Positions 34,250 to 46,300 are shown, counted from the first letter of the stretch. The stretch: DNA of 64,000 nucleotides from Symbiodinium natans (GCA_905221605.1 CAJNDS010000528.1:54416-118415); one strand, 5' to 3'. Notes: generated by a model from the sequence alone, not told the origin. Numbers and translations are program-made.

Positions 34250-34683
34250 CCTGCGAGACAGCCATGTACTCAGTGGATGCTTCTGCCGGGCATCGGTCTT
34301 GTCTGTAGCACCTGTGAGGCTTTTCTATTTTCTCCGACAAGCAACAGTCCGACTCTCATTGCCGTTGATGCCGCATAGCCGGCAGGAACGACAAGTGGAT
34401 AAGGGAAACCAAGGCCTTCCGGGCAACAGGGCATTCGCATGTGCCGAGGCGGTATCTCAACTCCACCGAAAGCCCCGTCCCAGTCGGCTGCCTTGATGTG
34501 GATGATTCCACGTGGTCGTTGGTTTTTTCTTCAAGACTTCAGTGGTAGTCTTCATGTGGGCCAATCCATGGGCACTCAAACCCGTTCTTTCACCGGAGCT
34601 CTGCACTCCAGACAGTATGATGAAGCTTGAAGGTACTCGTAGGTTTCCATCAGGGCTCAGTGATCTGATCTCTCCGCGCCCAG

Positions 34684-35746
34684 ATGCACCTCGCTCAAGA
34701 GGACGAAGAGGCGGAGGAGGCACCTTCATCAGTAAATGGCAGTAGTTTCATGTGGGGTTCAGGCCCCTTAGCCCCCCTGGCAAGCCTGGAGTTTTAAACC
34801 TGAACCCTAGGGCCTAAACACAACACCTCAGCCATGTGCCCGAAGCCCGCTCCAACAGCAGGCACCGCGTCCAAAGCGCGTGCCTCGTGAGGAGGCGCCA
34901 GTAGCGGTGCCGGCACTCGGTGATGTGGGTTCGGAACAGAACGTAAAGATCTGCCTTGCTCGTGGGCCAGCACTTTCTGACACTTCGAGGCCACCATTCC
35001 AGAGATCACGCTGAAAGAAGCGGACAACAAGGCAGCAGCTGCCAGCAGTCTAATTGTAAAGGCTTGCTCGTGCCGGCTCGGAAGCCGGGCTGGCTCAACG
35101 CTGGGTTTAGCATGGGCAACGGTCCTAGGAAGATGCCCAGCACAGACTGCTTTTCAGGGGTGCTCACGGAGGGGGGTTCGGGGGGGTCCAAGGGGGGGTC
35201 CAAGGGGGGAGTCACGCAGGGAATTTTCATTCTCTTGGCCTTTCGTGCTTTTTGGCGTGGTGTCTGGGAGCCCCGAGACCAGTCTGCTTGTTCTAGACCC
35301 CTCTCGGCTGAAGCCGAGGCGAATTTTCTTTTCCAGCTTTTGTGCCAGTATTCTGAATCAGTTGTGCTAGTTGCATGGGATGCGCTTCAATTACTCGAGC
35401 TTAGCGCACTGGAAGGTTAGCAAGAAAGAAAGGCAGCCGCAGCGTACTCAGCTCCGTCAAAGGGGAGGTATGGTACTCTTTGAGTTGTGCTTCGGTCCGG
35501 CGAGCAAGTTTGGCTTGGAGTTGGTTCTAGGTGTCAGGCGATATGAAGCCGGACAAACGCGGCATTACAGAGCTGCGCGCGCCAGACAGCCGGACACGGT
35601 ATGCCGTTCTGAGAACTCAGATGGCTCAAGTATCGCTGAAATCCTCCATCCCGAAGCTTTCACAGACAGTCCCGCAACAGAATCCTGCGGCGAAGTATCC
35701 GCAGTTGCCCGTCGGAAAACGGAAGGATGGCTCCCACATCAGGTAG
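34684..35746 (+). CDS. Small four-exon gene, unrecognised, charged and probably disordered
   Basis: Exons 34684-34731, 34859-34942, 34990-35055 and 35531-35746 all have GT donors and phase 0, giving about 137 residues ending in TGA or TAG at 35744-35746. The sequence starts MHLAQEDEEAEEAPSS (acidic), continues with a basic PRPKRVPREEAP part, a helix-like ATIPEITLKEADNKAAAASS, and a polar C-terminus (GDMKPDKRGITELRAPDSRT, later PVGKRKDGSHIR). No domain recognised. The ATG at 34684 follows CAG, so it could instead be an internal exon with more sequence upstream. The second intron is only 47 nt. Confidence 0.5.
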
Positions 35747-35790
35747 CTGTAGGGTCGGGATGATCGAAGTCAACTTTTTTCTTCCTTCTT

Positions 35791-35972
35791 TTATGATTAT
35801 TATCATGATTATGATGATGATGATGAGGATTATTACTACTATTGCTATTATTGTTATTATTGTTGTTATTATTAGTCGTATAATAAAAATAATTATTATT
35901 GTTATTATTGTTCTTATTGTTGTTGTTATCATTATTATTATTGTTGTGATAGTTATTATGTTTGTTTTTGTG
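35791..35972 (+). repeat. ATT/ATG-rich triplet microsatellite
   Basis: Imperfect TTATTATTG and GATGATGAT triplets. Because the period is three, long Ile/Val or Asn frames result; they are artefacts. The composition is like that of 55960-56220 and 56782-57062. Confidence 0.85.
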
Positions 35973-36046
35973 TGGTTGTGGTGGTGGTGGCGGTAGCCGC
36001 AACAGCCTGACGAAAACACTACAGTCACCACATCACGCCGCATGAG

Positions 36047-36386
36047 TGCCTTCCGTCGGCAGTGCCCTCAGTGCCTTCCATTGCAACATGCGGACCTGCA
36101 AGGCCCCCAGGCCCAGTGGTTGAGGCGCCCAGGCCACCACCGGCCTGCAGCCCAGAAAGCGATGCCTGCGGCTTCTGACAGCATTGAGTTTTGATGTCTT
36201 CGCAGACTAAGTTCATGGTTTCAAGGGGAACGGGTTTGGTGGGACGTATGCCTGAACGCTACGCAGCCTAAGCAGGATTGGGACACCTTCCTATTTTGAA
36301 CTGAACACGCAAAATTTCCCAACGATGCTGAGGCAGAGAGCCGCGAGGACGAGGCAAAGCGGCGGAAGCTCGAGGAGGAGGCTTAG
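36047..36386 (+). CDS. Possible exons of a small gene with a charged C-terminus
   Basis: A proline-rich segment (VEAPRPPPACSPESDACG) lies around 36047-36180, and a segment 36333-36386 after an AG acceptor encodes AESREDEAKRRKLEEEA followed by TAG. The latter has the look of a genuine C-terminal exon (nuclear-localisation-like KRRK). The link between the two segments is a guess. Confidence 0.3.
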
Positions 36387-37754
36387 CGGCTTGCAGGGTG
36401 GAGATGGATGTTTGCAAAGGATCTGGGAGAAGGCTTTCGAGGGTTGTAGAGGACAGGCGCTAAGTCGCTAAGTGCTTGGCATTGGGGCATTGAGTGGCTT
36501 CGAGATCTCATGTCGACGTGGACAGGCAGACAACATCCTCGGAGCTCTTGCGGCCTGTCGGGCATAGCCCAAATGCAGTTTTAAGTCATGCTTGGTCCAT
36601 CATTCTTGGTTTGGGAGCCGCAAGTCCTGCAGGTCGTGGCAGTGATTGAGCCATAGGGGTTAAGACGAGTTTCGATGTTTCGCGCAATTGTCTTGCCCCC
36701 TCTTGTTTGGAGGTGTTCAGGTTGGCACAGGCGGTGGTTGGTTCGCGACATTTGATCCCTTTACTGTCGGCTGAGCCTTGTATTCTGTGACCCCTGACCG
36801 CTTCCCAGCTTGTCTTGTTCAGGCCAGAGTCACCGTCCTCGGTCTCTTCCCCCTCACCCATTTGCTCCCTGTACACCCAGTCGCATCTCTGAACCCGAGT
36901 TTTCTCCTGGCTGTCTCTCTCGTTGGCCAGTCCTCTCTTGGCTGGCGTCTCGTGAGCAAAACCATGGACAATCCTTACAGAACAAAGCCTGTGCACCTCG
37001 AGCTCCCAGGACACCCAGGTTGGACACCGTCTTTTGCCGTAACAAAGCATCTGCTTGCCTCGCCTATATCCCTAATGCTTTGCATCATATCATCATGAAT
37101 ACGCTTGCGGGCGCTGCAGACTTCGGACGCCAGCTTGTTGCCGCCCCCTGTTCTGTGACCTGGGGGCCGCCCCCTCGCCCCTCCACTTTCTCTTAGTCAC
37201 GTAAGAAAGGCCATGAGAGACCATGTCAAATTCAAGCAAGATTTTGCATTACGTCAGGGCGGTGGAAGAGCCCTCAAAGCCCGAAAAGTGCTGACGCTGC
37301 TTTGACACAGCCAAGGTGCCTGGTCTGTCCGATGCGGCGCCACCAATCTTCTCCAAGGTGGGGGGTGATGGGGGGTGCTCGTTCAAGGGAAGTTCGCGGG
37401 TTTCTAATTCGGCCACCTTGCAATCGATGACGTTCAAGCCACCGAGGCGGACTCTAACCGCGGACGTTCTGTGCGGTGCCCAGCCCGTCAGAACATGAAG
37501 TCACGAATTGGAAGCTTTTCTTGTAGAGCTCTTTCGTGTTGAGCTCACCAAGGTCTCTGCTGCGAGATCCATTGGATCGCGATCCATCTCCTCTCGAACA
37601 GCACGAAGGCAAGCTGGCAGACAGACAGCTTGACAGCTTGACAGCCTGACTTTCCATGCTCCACAGCTGACACAAAGCAGAGCCTAGAGAATGTTTCCAT
37701 CCCGCTTCAGGCGGGCCCGTGAGCAGAAGAGGCTGGCAGCGGTCGCGAAGATGC
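36387..37754. other. No recognised gene
   Basis: Open frames such as 36778-37098 and 37316-37498 (+) show no family resemblance. The latter has a protein-like start (KVPGLSDAAPPIFSKVGG) and may be an unassigned exon. Confidence 0.3.
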
Positions 37755-38191
37755 ATGGCGGTTGAACGACCTGTGGAGATGTCGCTGATTTCTCCAGAGC
37801 ATCCTCAACTCCCCAAATGCTCTCCCAAAAGCTCCTCAGAAACCATGCCCGAGCTCTCAGAAGAAATCTTACTGAACGCGCGTGCAGGAAGGGAAGGGAT
37901 CGCGACGGCTCTTGGCGGAGTGGGGGATCAGCAGCGGCCTCAGTTAACAGCTAAGGTATAATTGGCTACAACGGTTGCAACTGTTCACAGACAAGTTCTG
38001 GGCACGATCATGAAGCATGCGAAAAGGCATTAGGCAGCTTCCGACCTAACTTCTGTCGACAGGGTCTGTCGGGCTCTCGTGCTCTGTTGATGAACCGCAA
38101 CTACACCGAGGATTCATCTGCAGAGTTTTGCATGACTTCGAGAGTCTTGATCAAGACTGCTCTTTCCGACGGCTGTGTGTGCTCCAAGTAA
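37755..38191 (+). CDS. Two-exon small gene, unrecognised
   Basis: ATG 37755 opens an exon to 37955 (AAG then GTATAA donor, phase 0) encoding MAVERPVEMSLISPEHPQLP and ELSEEILLNARAGREGIATA. It joins 38063 after a CAG acceptor (GLSGSRALLMNRNYTEDSSA) and runs to TAA 38189-38191, about 109 residues. An alternative continues through a 26-nt GT-AG segment (38188-38213) for 15 more residues. No domain recognised. Confidence 0.45.
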
Positions 38192-39364
38192 AGTTGACAA
38201 CGTTCTTGTGCAGGACCTTCCTCACATGCCGCGAAATGCAGCGACTGCGGCCAATATGACCTATCAGCAGCTTGCCAGCACTTGTTGCCGACCTCACCTT
38301 GACACTTCGACGACGATACATCTGTCAACGCGTCAACCGTCCAACATGACCCGTCCATCGGTACGGTACTATACTGGGCAGCATGAGAGGGTTTCCGAAA
38401 ATGCGATACGAGAAGCATCCCAAAGACACGGTCGTGATTCGCTACAGAACGCTGGCCAACAAGATACAAAGAAGAACAGTTGCAATCACAGCCGGGCTCA
38501 TAATTTAGGTTGTTAGGGTTGAGGTTGTTTGTTTTTTGTTTTTTCAGATCGCCTGCCGTTTTCTCCCGACGGTTTCTGATTTTGCTGTTTGCTTCTCATT
38601 TAGCCTTGTTGTTTGCTGAACCTACTCTCTGGTTTTTCATGTTTCCCCACAAGCCGTTGCAGCTTGCGTTGCTGATGATTCATGGATGCTGCGTTTACCA
38701 GCTTCGTGTGCGTGTTAGTTGTCTTTCTTGAGCGAGCGGAGAGGCCGTTGGCCTGCGCGTCGTGAGTTTTCCTGCGAATAGCGCTACTTTTTGAGCTTGA
38801 AAGTGGATGTCGGTTGTGGACCTTCGCTGGTCCCTTGAGATTGCGGCATTCAAGAAGCGCAAACAGTCCAGGGCCAGACAAGATCACACGAGTTTGGGTC
38901 GTCCTCGAAGTTCTTCCCTTGTGTCACGTGTCGGCCAGGCGCAGCGGGCTCCGTGCAAAGCCATCTTGGGAATTGTGGTCGGTTTTGGACCATCGCATGT
39001 TCGTCACGGTGTAAACAGTCTCACTTGATGCAAGGATAGGAAATGGTTGCGCAGGGTTCCTCCCATTTCGTTGCTGTGTTCCTGTTGAAGCTGTGCTCGC
39101 TGTGCTCGTCCCTTGTTTTTGGACATGAACGAATAGCAGATGATGCAGGCCATGAATGCAACGTTCCGCACATGAGCGCTGACTCCACGCACATCCCCTC
39201 CTGAAACGACATGCCGCGCTTCTTTGCTTTTTGCTCGTTGCATCTGTTGTGTCCGTACATGATGCCCAGCCTGCTAAAAATTTCTGCAAGATCCAGACCC
39301 TGCATTGCGAACGGCTCCAAATGCAAAGAGGTACAGAAAAGGTACGTACAGAAGCCACGCTCAG
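38192..39364. other. No recognised gene
   Basis: The frame 38214-38516 reads moderately protein-like in two registers (for example DTVVIRYRTLANKI at about 38429) but I could not attach it. A minus-strand frame across 39021-39599 also looks plausible in part. Undecided. Confidence 0.3.
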
Positions 39365-39469
39365 ATGGTAGACTCTGGCAGACATGCCCCGCCGCGCTTT
39401 GGTCATAAGTTCTTGAGGCCGGAACGGGAAAGATCTCCTCGCTCGAGGTCCCGACGCCGGAGACGCTGA
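39365..39469 (+). CDS. Terminal exon with RS/arginine-rich tail
   Basis: After a CTCAG acceptor the frame reads MVDSGRHAPPRFGHKFL, then RPERERSPRSRSRRRRR and TGA (39467-39469). An Arg-Ser dipeptide tail is typical of splicing-associated SR-type proteins; here it is short. Upstream exons were not identified, so neither the protein nor its RNA-binding domain can be named. Confidence 0.45.
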   Translation: MVDSGRHAPPRFGHKFLRPERERSPRSRSRRRRR

Positions 39470-40196
39470 GAGCGTTGGCCCTGAGATTCTGGAACTCTGC
39501 TGATGTTTGTGGTCTGCGGGTAGGCTTTCGGGTTCTGAATACGTACTCCCCGTATGTCTTAGGAGCAGAATGAGCTTGATTCCCATCTGTAACACACAAG
39601 GTTCTGAAAGATGAGTCGGTGCATCAGATGCTTTGGTTTGCAAGATGCCCAAGACCCACCAAAGCGATGGTTAAGCGGTTAAGCGATGTGTAGCAGCTGT
39701 AGCAGCCGAAGGCTGCTTTGACGCAAAGCGACCAAGCGATGCCCGACTCTGGAAGAGGGCGTCAAATTTGGTGTCAATGTTCAGTGCATGTTCAGTGCAT
39801 GTTCAGTAATTACATGTCGCGCCTCCAAGTTGGCAGCTTTCTAATCTGAAAGCACGTGGATGCTGTCAAGCAGCATGGAAGCTGTAGGACATGAAGCTGA
39901 GTGTATTGAATGCGAACGAATGGCTTTGAACAGCAATGTTAACGAGTTGCAAAAGTTCCAGGGCTGTTCGGCGCATGTGGCACCATGGGAGCTGGTGCCT
40001 CTTCCAGTACGCGCAACTGGCTCTGCAGTGCCAGTGCGGCGGAGTTGGGCCAGGCGGCACGAGGCAATGGATGATCTCCTGTGCATGATTTGTGCATGCT
40101 TGGTTTGTGATTTTGCAAGGAGAGCCCCAACAAGGCCCCAACCCTGCAACCCATGGCCCAAAAACACACTTGGAAGGGCCCCACGCCCTGACGCTA
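39470..40196. other. No recognised gene
   Basis: A TGTTCAGTGCA triplication lies near 39775. Otherwise only overlapping open frames on both strands. Confidence 0.35.
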
Positions 40197-40650
40197 CGTC
40201 CTCATGCCACGTCATGTGAAGCCACATCTTTGCGCGGCCCCTGACGCCACGTTCTGTGACGTCACGTGCGCTTTTGACGCCACGTACTGGCGCCGCATCC
40301 AGTGACCCCAGGTGCCCTCCGGTGACACCGCTGCTTGCCCCAGTCTCTGTTGTCTGCTACCGGCGCCAATTTCGAGGCTATGTGGCCAACGGCGCCCCTT
40401 TGAAGCCACGGCCGGTGAAGCAGTGAAGCCACGCGTCTTCGTGACACCACGTGAGCTATTGACACGTTTTGACGCCACATTCGGCGACGCCACGTGGCGA
40501 TTTGACGCCGCGTGAGATGGCGACGCCACGTTTTGACGCCACGTCCAGCAACGCCACATGTCTTCGGTACGCCATTTTCTGCCAGGTTGTGATGCCACGT
40601 TCGGCGACACCATGCCACGAGCTAGTGGCGGCACGTTCTCACACCACGTC
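40197..40650 (+). repeat. Degenerate array of ACGCCACGT words
   Basis: Words such as GACGCCACGT, TTTGACGCCACGT and GGCGACGCCACGTGG recur about every 15-30 bp with irregular spacers. It is not a strict tandem repeat; the CACGTG core recurs. Confidence 0.75.
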
Positions 40651-40792
40651 CGGCGTGGAGCTGAGGATCCCCGGATTCACAATGCCCTTGTTTCTATCAC
40701 ACGCGCAGGTTCAGGATCTTGGGTTCTCGTGCGCGCGCGCGGGGAGGGAGCGGGGGGGCGTTTGATTGTTGTAAGTCTTCATAGCGTTTATC

Positions 40793-40938
40793 CTTGTACA
40801 ATGACAGGCATGCCCTCACGGCTTGGACGCCGTGCGAAAAGTAGGATGGACAATCGGAGTCCCCCTTGTGCAGTTATAGGCATGTGCTCACGGCTTGAAT
40901 GCCGTGCCAAATGGAGGATGGATAACCGGAGTCCCTCA
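40793..40938 (+). repeat. Tandem duplication of about 73 bp, each copy with a hairpin
   Basis: Both copies contain CACGGCTTGGACGCCGTG or CACGGCTTGAATGCCGTG, a 6-bp stem with a 6-nt loop, preceded by AGGCATG and followed by GGATGGACAATCGGAGTC or a close variant. Confidence 0.8.
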
Positions 40939-41039
40939 GTAAGCTCATTGATCCGTCCAAAAGACCGATAAGGGAATGTCTTGGACATTATCTTGGACAC
41001 CATGTACTATGTGACACCCCGCCTCGGGACGCTTGATGT

Positions 41040-41290
41040 GTCTTCTCTTCGGGAAGTGTCTTTGCGATACCACACATCTTCGCCATGAGCTGTCTTCAGG
41101 AAGTGTCTTCGCGCGACGCCACGTGTCTTCGCTGGACCTGTCTTCGCAAAGTGTCTTCGCTTGCCCACGTGTCTTCGCGACACCGCGTGTCTCGCCAGAG
41201 CTTTCTGCGGGAAGTGTCTTCGCTTATACCCACGTGTCTTCGCGACGCCACGTGTCTTCGCCGGGAATGTGACTTCAAACGACCACGGGC
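41040..41290 (+). repeat. Degenerate array of GTGTCTTCGC words
   Basis: GTGTCTTCGC(G/T) repeats at irregular 20-35 bp intervals, several times as CGACGCCACGTGTCTTCGC, thus sharing the ACGCCACGT word with the array at 40197-40650. Confidence 0.75.
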
Positions 41291-41624
41291 CTTCGCTGTC
41301 TTCGCCTGGCATGTAGACTGATCTGAGGAGCCTGAGTCCCAAGCCCCGTGTGTCTTCAAAATGTTTTTCGGTCTGCGGTCGACATGTGCACCCCCGCAGG
41401 CGACAGCAATGGGCGAAACAACCTGTTCAAGATGTGCTGTAACATCATCTTCCCCTCCCAAGACACTTTCTTTTCTGAGCCTGGCGCGACCAGCCTTTGC
41501 ATCGGCAGGCCTGAATGAGACCGAGCGCCCCTTGGGCCTTTTCTGGCGGTTTCGGGTTTCCAGTGGTCCCCAAGCTTGGAGATTCTGGGTCTGCTGCCAG
41601 CCTGGGATTTCTGAAGTAGGGCTT

Positions 41625-41742
41625 CGGGTTGAGGGTATCGGGTTTAGGGTAGTATGCGCATATGTTCATGTAAAACGTATATATATATATATATAGAGAG
41701 ATATAGATATAGATAGATATAGATATAGATATAGATAGATAC
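41625..41742 (+). repeat. Telomere-like words followed by (TA)n/(GATATA)n microsatellite
   Basis: GGGTTGAGGGTATCGGGTTTAGGG at about 41627 (a degenerate telomeric stretch) is followed by (TA)n from 41678 and an AGATATAGATATAG array to 41742. Confidence 0.8.
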
Positions 41743-42008
41743 ATACGTACATGCATCTTGATGAGGGCTAGGTATCAGCCGCCGTTGCAATTGGCTTACA
41801 GATTTTCTGGACCTGGGAGCTTACAAGATCACGGACCCCGAATATAGCCCTCGGATTCCCTCATAATAAGGGTCCCGTTTGAATTTGGCAAGGGGCAGGA
41901 GACACCCACCCAGTTGATTCCCCAGGAGAAAAGCTCCGGGCAGCTGTGCAACTGCTCGAGGCAGGAGCGGGAAGGGGCAGCTTAAGGCTTGAGAGGTGAG
42001 ACGGTGAG

Positions 42009-45000
42009 ACCGATGTACGGGGACAGGCGTCGTCAGATCCCGACCTCCTCGGAGATGCCTTTGTGAAGGGAGAAGAGGCCTGCCTGCTTGCCGTGGAAAC
42101 TGTAATTGTGAGCTCAGGATGTCCATAGATGCAATGTGAGGTCCTCTTCCTCTGGTCCGAACCCTCGGGCGGCGTTCCAGACTTCATGCTCCAGCCTGGA
42201 ACCTGAATGTCACGGCAGTCAAAGCATGGAATGCAAAGCTCATGGAACAAGTTTGGAACCAGGCAGGTCAACGAACAGCTTCTCACAATCGCCGGCCTCG
42301 ATGGCCGCTGGGAACAGGCCTCCGTGATGGATGCAAAACAGCTCTGTATAGCTTCGTACTACTCTGTGGCCCTGGCGCAACTGGCCAAGCAATCGCTAAA
42401 CCACCTCCAATGCTTTTCTGCTTTTCCTTCAACCATTTTCTTGTGGGCTTTGCGCAGACCGTCTTCGAGCGTGAAAACCCAGATGGAGCCTGAGCTGACA
42501 TATGGCAAACATGTATCCGCTGCTACTTGCATGCCGAGGTGAGGAGCATGTTAGGACGAAAGAGAGAGAGGGAGAGAGAGGGGCAGGGAGACGAAGCTGT
42601 ATTCCAAGTGCTGCAGTTTGAGTGGCCCCGGCAAAGACGCCCGCCTTGCCTCACGAAAGCAAAGAAAGAAAGACAGAGAAGTAGTCGATGTGAGGAAATC
42701 ATTTTAACACACTGCCTGCACGATTGTTCGTCACGTGGCCGAATCGTCCCACGGGTAGAGCCGGCGAGAGGCAGTTCTGAATGTTCTGAGAGTGTCAGAA
42801 TTAGATGAGATAGTATGAGTTAGCGTCCAGCGGACCAGCGGAGAACCAAGGTACCCTTGTACTGAAGCCCAAGTTTTATGGCAGCCGCAAAATGGACAGC
42901 ATTGAGCGGGAGCTTGTGAGGCGATTTTTTGTTGCTGCACTTTGACAGGAGGCAGTCGAACCTGCAAGTAAGCTGTGTGTCAAAGCAAAAGTTTCGCCGG
43001 CACGCAGCATGAGTGTGCTAGGCTTGCACGGTTTCGGGGGTGTGTTAGTGACATGTATGTTGATGGTTTGTCATGGTCAGGCGCTACCCTTACGGGATGC
43101 GACCACCCGATCTCTCAGGCATCACGCTCCTTGGAAGCCTTGCTTGGAGTAATCCTGGGGAGCTTCAACCCGAAGCTTCCTCCCTGCCCCGATGCCCCAA
43201 GAGGCCCAAGACCCCATGAGCCTCTCAGGTTGGGCCAGCTCCAGCGGCTGCATGCTGCACACAGGGTGTGGCTGGAGGAGCCCAGGTGGAACGAGTTCAC
43301 GAGGCTAGCTGGGCCGTGGAGTGGCTGTGTGTGTGTGTGTGTTCTTTTTTGTTTTTGTTTTTGTAAGTAGTGTAGTGTTTGGATTTGAGCTCTATTCTCC
43401 TCGCCTGGGTCTCTTGTACTCCTTGCCCGGGGCTCCGGGCCATTGGTCTACTCCCAGTCAATCCCGCAGAGTCCCTGGAGCGCCTACCGCATTAGCATGC
43501 ACATCTCCCGGGAGTGCTGGTCCCAGAGCCAATCCCAGGAAGTATCCTTGGAGCAGCAGCCAACCACTGGGCCAACCACATCCCACAAATGTTAAAGGAT
43601 CCCTGGAGTGAAAACAGTGCAGATGATCCCAACATATCCCAAGTTATCCCAACATGGGTTTTGTGCTTCCTGAGTCGGCTGCTTTGCCGGATGGGTGGTG
43701 TGTGGGGGTCTTCGCATTGTAGGGGCTGCGCCAGGGCTGACACGACGACTCCGCCGACCCAGCTAATGCTCCTGATGCTCACCATTTGAGACCCCCAATT
43801 GAACGCACCGGGAACGGAGTCAGTGAAGGCAGATGCAGATGCCGACCATGTATGACGTTGTCCCTGCAATCATCAAGCCGGCGACTGAACGCACCAGAGG
43901 CGGGAAGCTCCCCGTTCTCAGTTGCAGACTTTACAGGCATTGTGTGCATTGCGCGCGTTATTGCGCGTTCGGCTTTGCAGACTTTGCAGGCTCCTACGTC
44001 GAGCTCTACACTCAGAAGGCCGTTGAGGTGTTTGTCTCCCATTGGTGGGGAGGCCGCCAAGTGTTAATGACAGAGTCTGCAGTGCGGTAACGCAGTTGGA
44101 AAGCAAGAAGTGGCATTGCACACGTGTATGCATGTTGTGATTTTGTGCGCAACTAGACTGTCTTAAACTGGTTGCAGATGCAGGTGAGTTTGTGGAATTC
44201 GTGGCGTCCCTGAGTTATTCTGACCCTTGGCCTGATCCATAGGCGCTTGCAAGTTTTGGCTTTGGGGTTGCTTCGTGGTCATGCTGGCTGGATGAGAATG
44301 CAGTAATCAGGAGCACCCAATCACCGCACAGCAAGCCTTGCAGCAAATCAGGCGGAGCAGCTGATTCATGATGATGTTGGCGGACTGCTTCTTGACCGCA
44401 AAACTGTGAGGCTGGCATGAAGGAGTTCTTGCTGTCCCCTGGTGCTGTTTTGTCCTCGCGACGCCCTCAGAAGTAGGGATGGCTTTGTAGTCCAAGTCCG
44501 ATGGATCAGGAGTATGTCATCTCTAAACCTGAAGAAATGTCGGACGCCAAACTTTGCCAAAGCCTTGGGGTTTGTGAAGGAGTTCTAATGAGTTCTAATG
44601 AATCAAGCTCATGCACGATGTTCTTGGCAGCCAGGCAGCGTAGGGACTGGATCTGCATGCTTGGGCAATACTGTTAGATTGGCTACCGGAAAAAACCGGC
44701 TCCCGGAAAAGTCCTCTGTAACATATCCGGATCACGATTCTTGCAAAAGAGGTCCAGACCACGGCGCGGCTGCAAAGAAATGGAGCGAAGCGCCGACTCC
44801 ATTGTGTGTCTTGGACGCATTTGGACGCCTCTTTCAATTTTTGATGAGAACATTTGAGAGCTCCTGAACTGCAGCGGCCGTAGTCACATGTAGGACCAAA
44901 TTTCCCAATTGTTTTGCCTTCATGTATGCTCAGACTGAGGTTCTGGATTTGCTCTTTTGCCAACGCTCAATGGACATTGTGCAGCAGTTAGCAGGGCTTG

Positions 45001-45810
45001 CATTGCGGCCGCGTTCCGCGACTGCAGGCCGAGTACGCCCGAGTACGCCCGAGTACGCCCGAGTACGCCCGAGTACGCCCGAGTGCGCCCGAGTACGTCA
45101 CACCCGGTCATACCCGGTCATACCCGGTCATACCCGGTCATGCCCGAGTCATACCCGGTCATACCCGGTCATACCCGGTCATACCCGGTCATACCCGGTC
45201 ATACCCGGTCATACCCGGTCATACCCGGTCATACCCGGTCATACCGTCCCGTGGTTTTCCGCAGTCGCGGTTTCCCGTCACAGTGCAAATTTCTTCCAAA
45301 AACCATCAAAGAGCGGTACAGTCACGCCACATGTCACATTCACACGACTTCCATCGAAGTCCACAGGGTCTGAACGGCCCGTGGATACCACACTTCCCCT
45401 ATACTGGCGCTCTCTTGGCTGCCAACGATCGTAGTGGAATCAGGACTGTCAACCTTGGCAGCTCTCTACGGGAGTCTCCCTTTGAGGCGCGTCTGTTTTT
45501 TTCTTGTGGGTCCTTGCGGCTTCAGCGCTTTTAGGCGCGTTCAGAACATGGGGCGTCATGGGACTCTGTAGTAGCGCATGTGCGTCGGAGCCCTGCGATG
45601 TGCAGATTGCGCTGGCATCCAAAACTTGCAAAGCGGTGGTCGGCAGCTCAAGCTTTCGCAGTTGCCTGTTAGACTCAGCGCGCTTAAGCTTGTGCACGGT
45701 CCTGCTAAGTCCTGTGCAAAAAACTCAGATTTGGTCTCAGGTCATGGTAATGGACGAGATGGCCATGCCGCTGACAAGGATATGGTGCATATACGAGGTC
45801 TTAAGAACCG
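42009..45810 (+). CDS. Multi-exon gene with a TIR-like SHWWG ... WCIYE domain
   Basis: Exons inferred: 42009-42107, 42219-42538, 43119-43307, 43839-43899, 43990-44052, from 44184, about 45570-45638, 45741-45810. Joins 1-2 and 4-5-6 keep phase. Upstream exons encode GDAFVKGEEACLLAVETVI and QLLTIAGLDGRWEQASVMDA, unrecognised. The domain reads MYDVVPAIIKPATERTRG, SYVELYTQKAVEVFVSHWWG, EFVEFVASL, a gap, then IALASKTCKAV, VMVMDEMAMPLTRIWCIYEV. The FVSHWWG strand and the R/S-x-WC-x-x-E motif correspond to the first strand and WCxxE motif of TIR-like domains, and the same arrangement is known from protist proteins. The middle of the domain (44220-45560) was not found. The exon-5 donor may be GC (after 44052) or GA (after 44049); both keep phase. 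The gene lies 4.5 kb upstream of the ankyrin exons on the same strand and could belong with them. Confidence 0.55.
45031..45246 (+). repeat. Two abutting decamer arrays
   Basis: About six copies of GAGTACGCCC (45031-45090) are followed by about fourteen copies of TACCCGGTCA (45101-45241) with one variant near 45141. A 10-bp period without stops leaves all three frames open and gives the same peptide repeat in each. By the exon model it is intronic. Confidence 0.95.
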
Positions 45811-46300
45811 GCGTGCCATGGCTGGGAGACACAGATGGAGACAGAGGTTCAAAGTTTGGGGTTTAAGGAGTTTAGCATTCTCTTCTACAAGAGTAAGGAG
45901 CTCAGGGTTAAGGGGGGTTTGGGACCAAAGGAGGCCTTATATGGCTCTGGTCACAAATCAGTCCCATGCGGCTCTTCGGCGCCTGTGGGATTTGCATAGA
46001 GGTTCCGGTGGAAGGTTGTCCTTAGTTTTTTTTTCAAGGTTTTTCAATGGTTTGGTGGACCATCCGAATCCTTATGGCTGAAGGCATGAAGCAAGGCATT
46101 GCCCTTTAGCATGTTCTTTCTCTTTCGCCAGAGGCTTTTTTGGCTTGGAATTTCTGACATCTGTCCAACTCATGAAGCATTAAATTAAGAGATGTTGCTG
46201 TGCCAAGTGACAACACCCAAGGTTGGGTTGTGATTTGTTAGTCATCCGCATGGGAAACTTTTTAGGTCCTAGCACGCGACTTCGCTTGTTGCACTGGTTT

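Noticed and set aside
45031-45246. CRISPR-like array
   Set aside because: The units are contiguous decamers without spacers, in a eukaryotic context.
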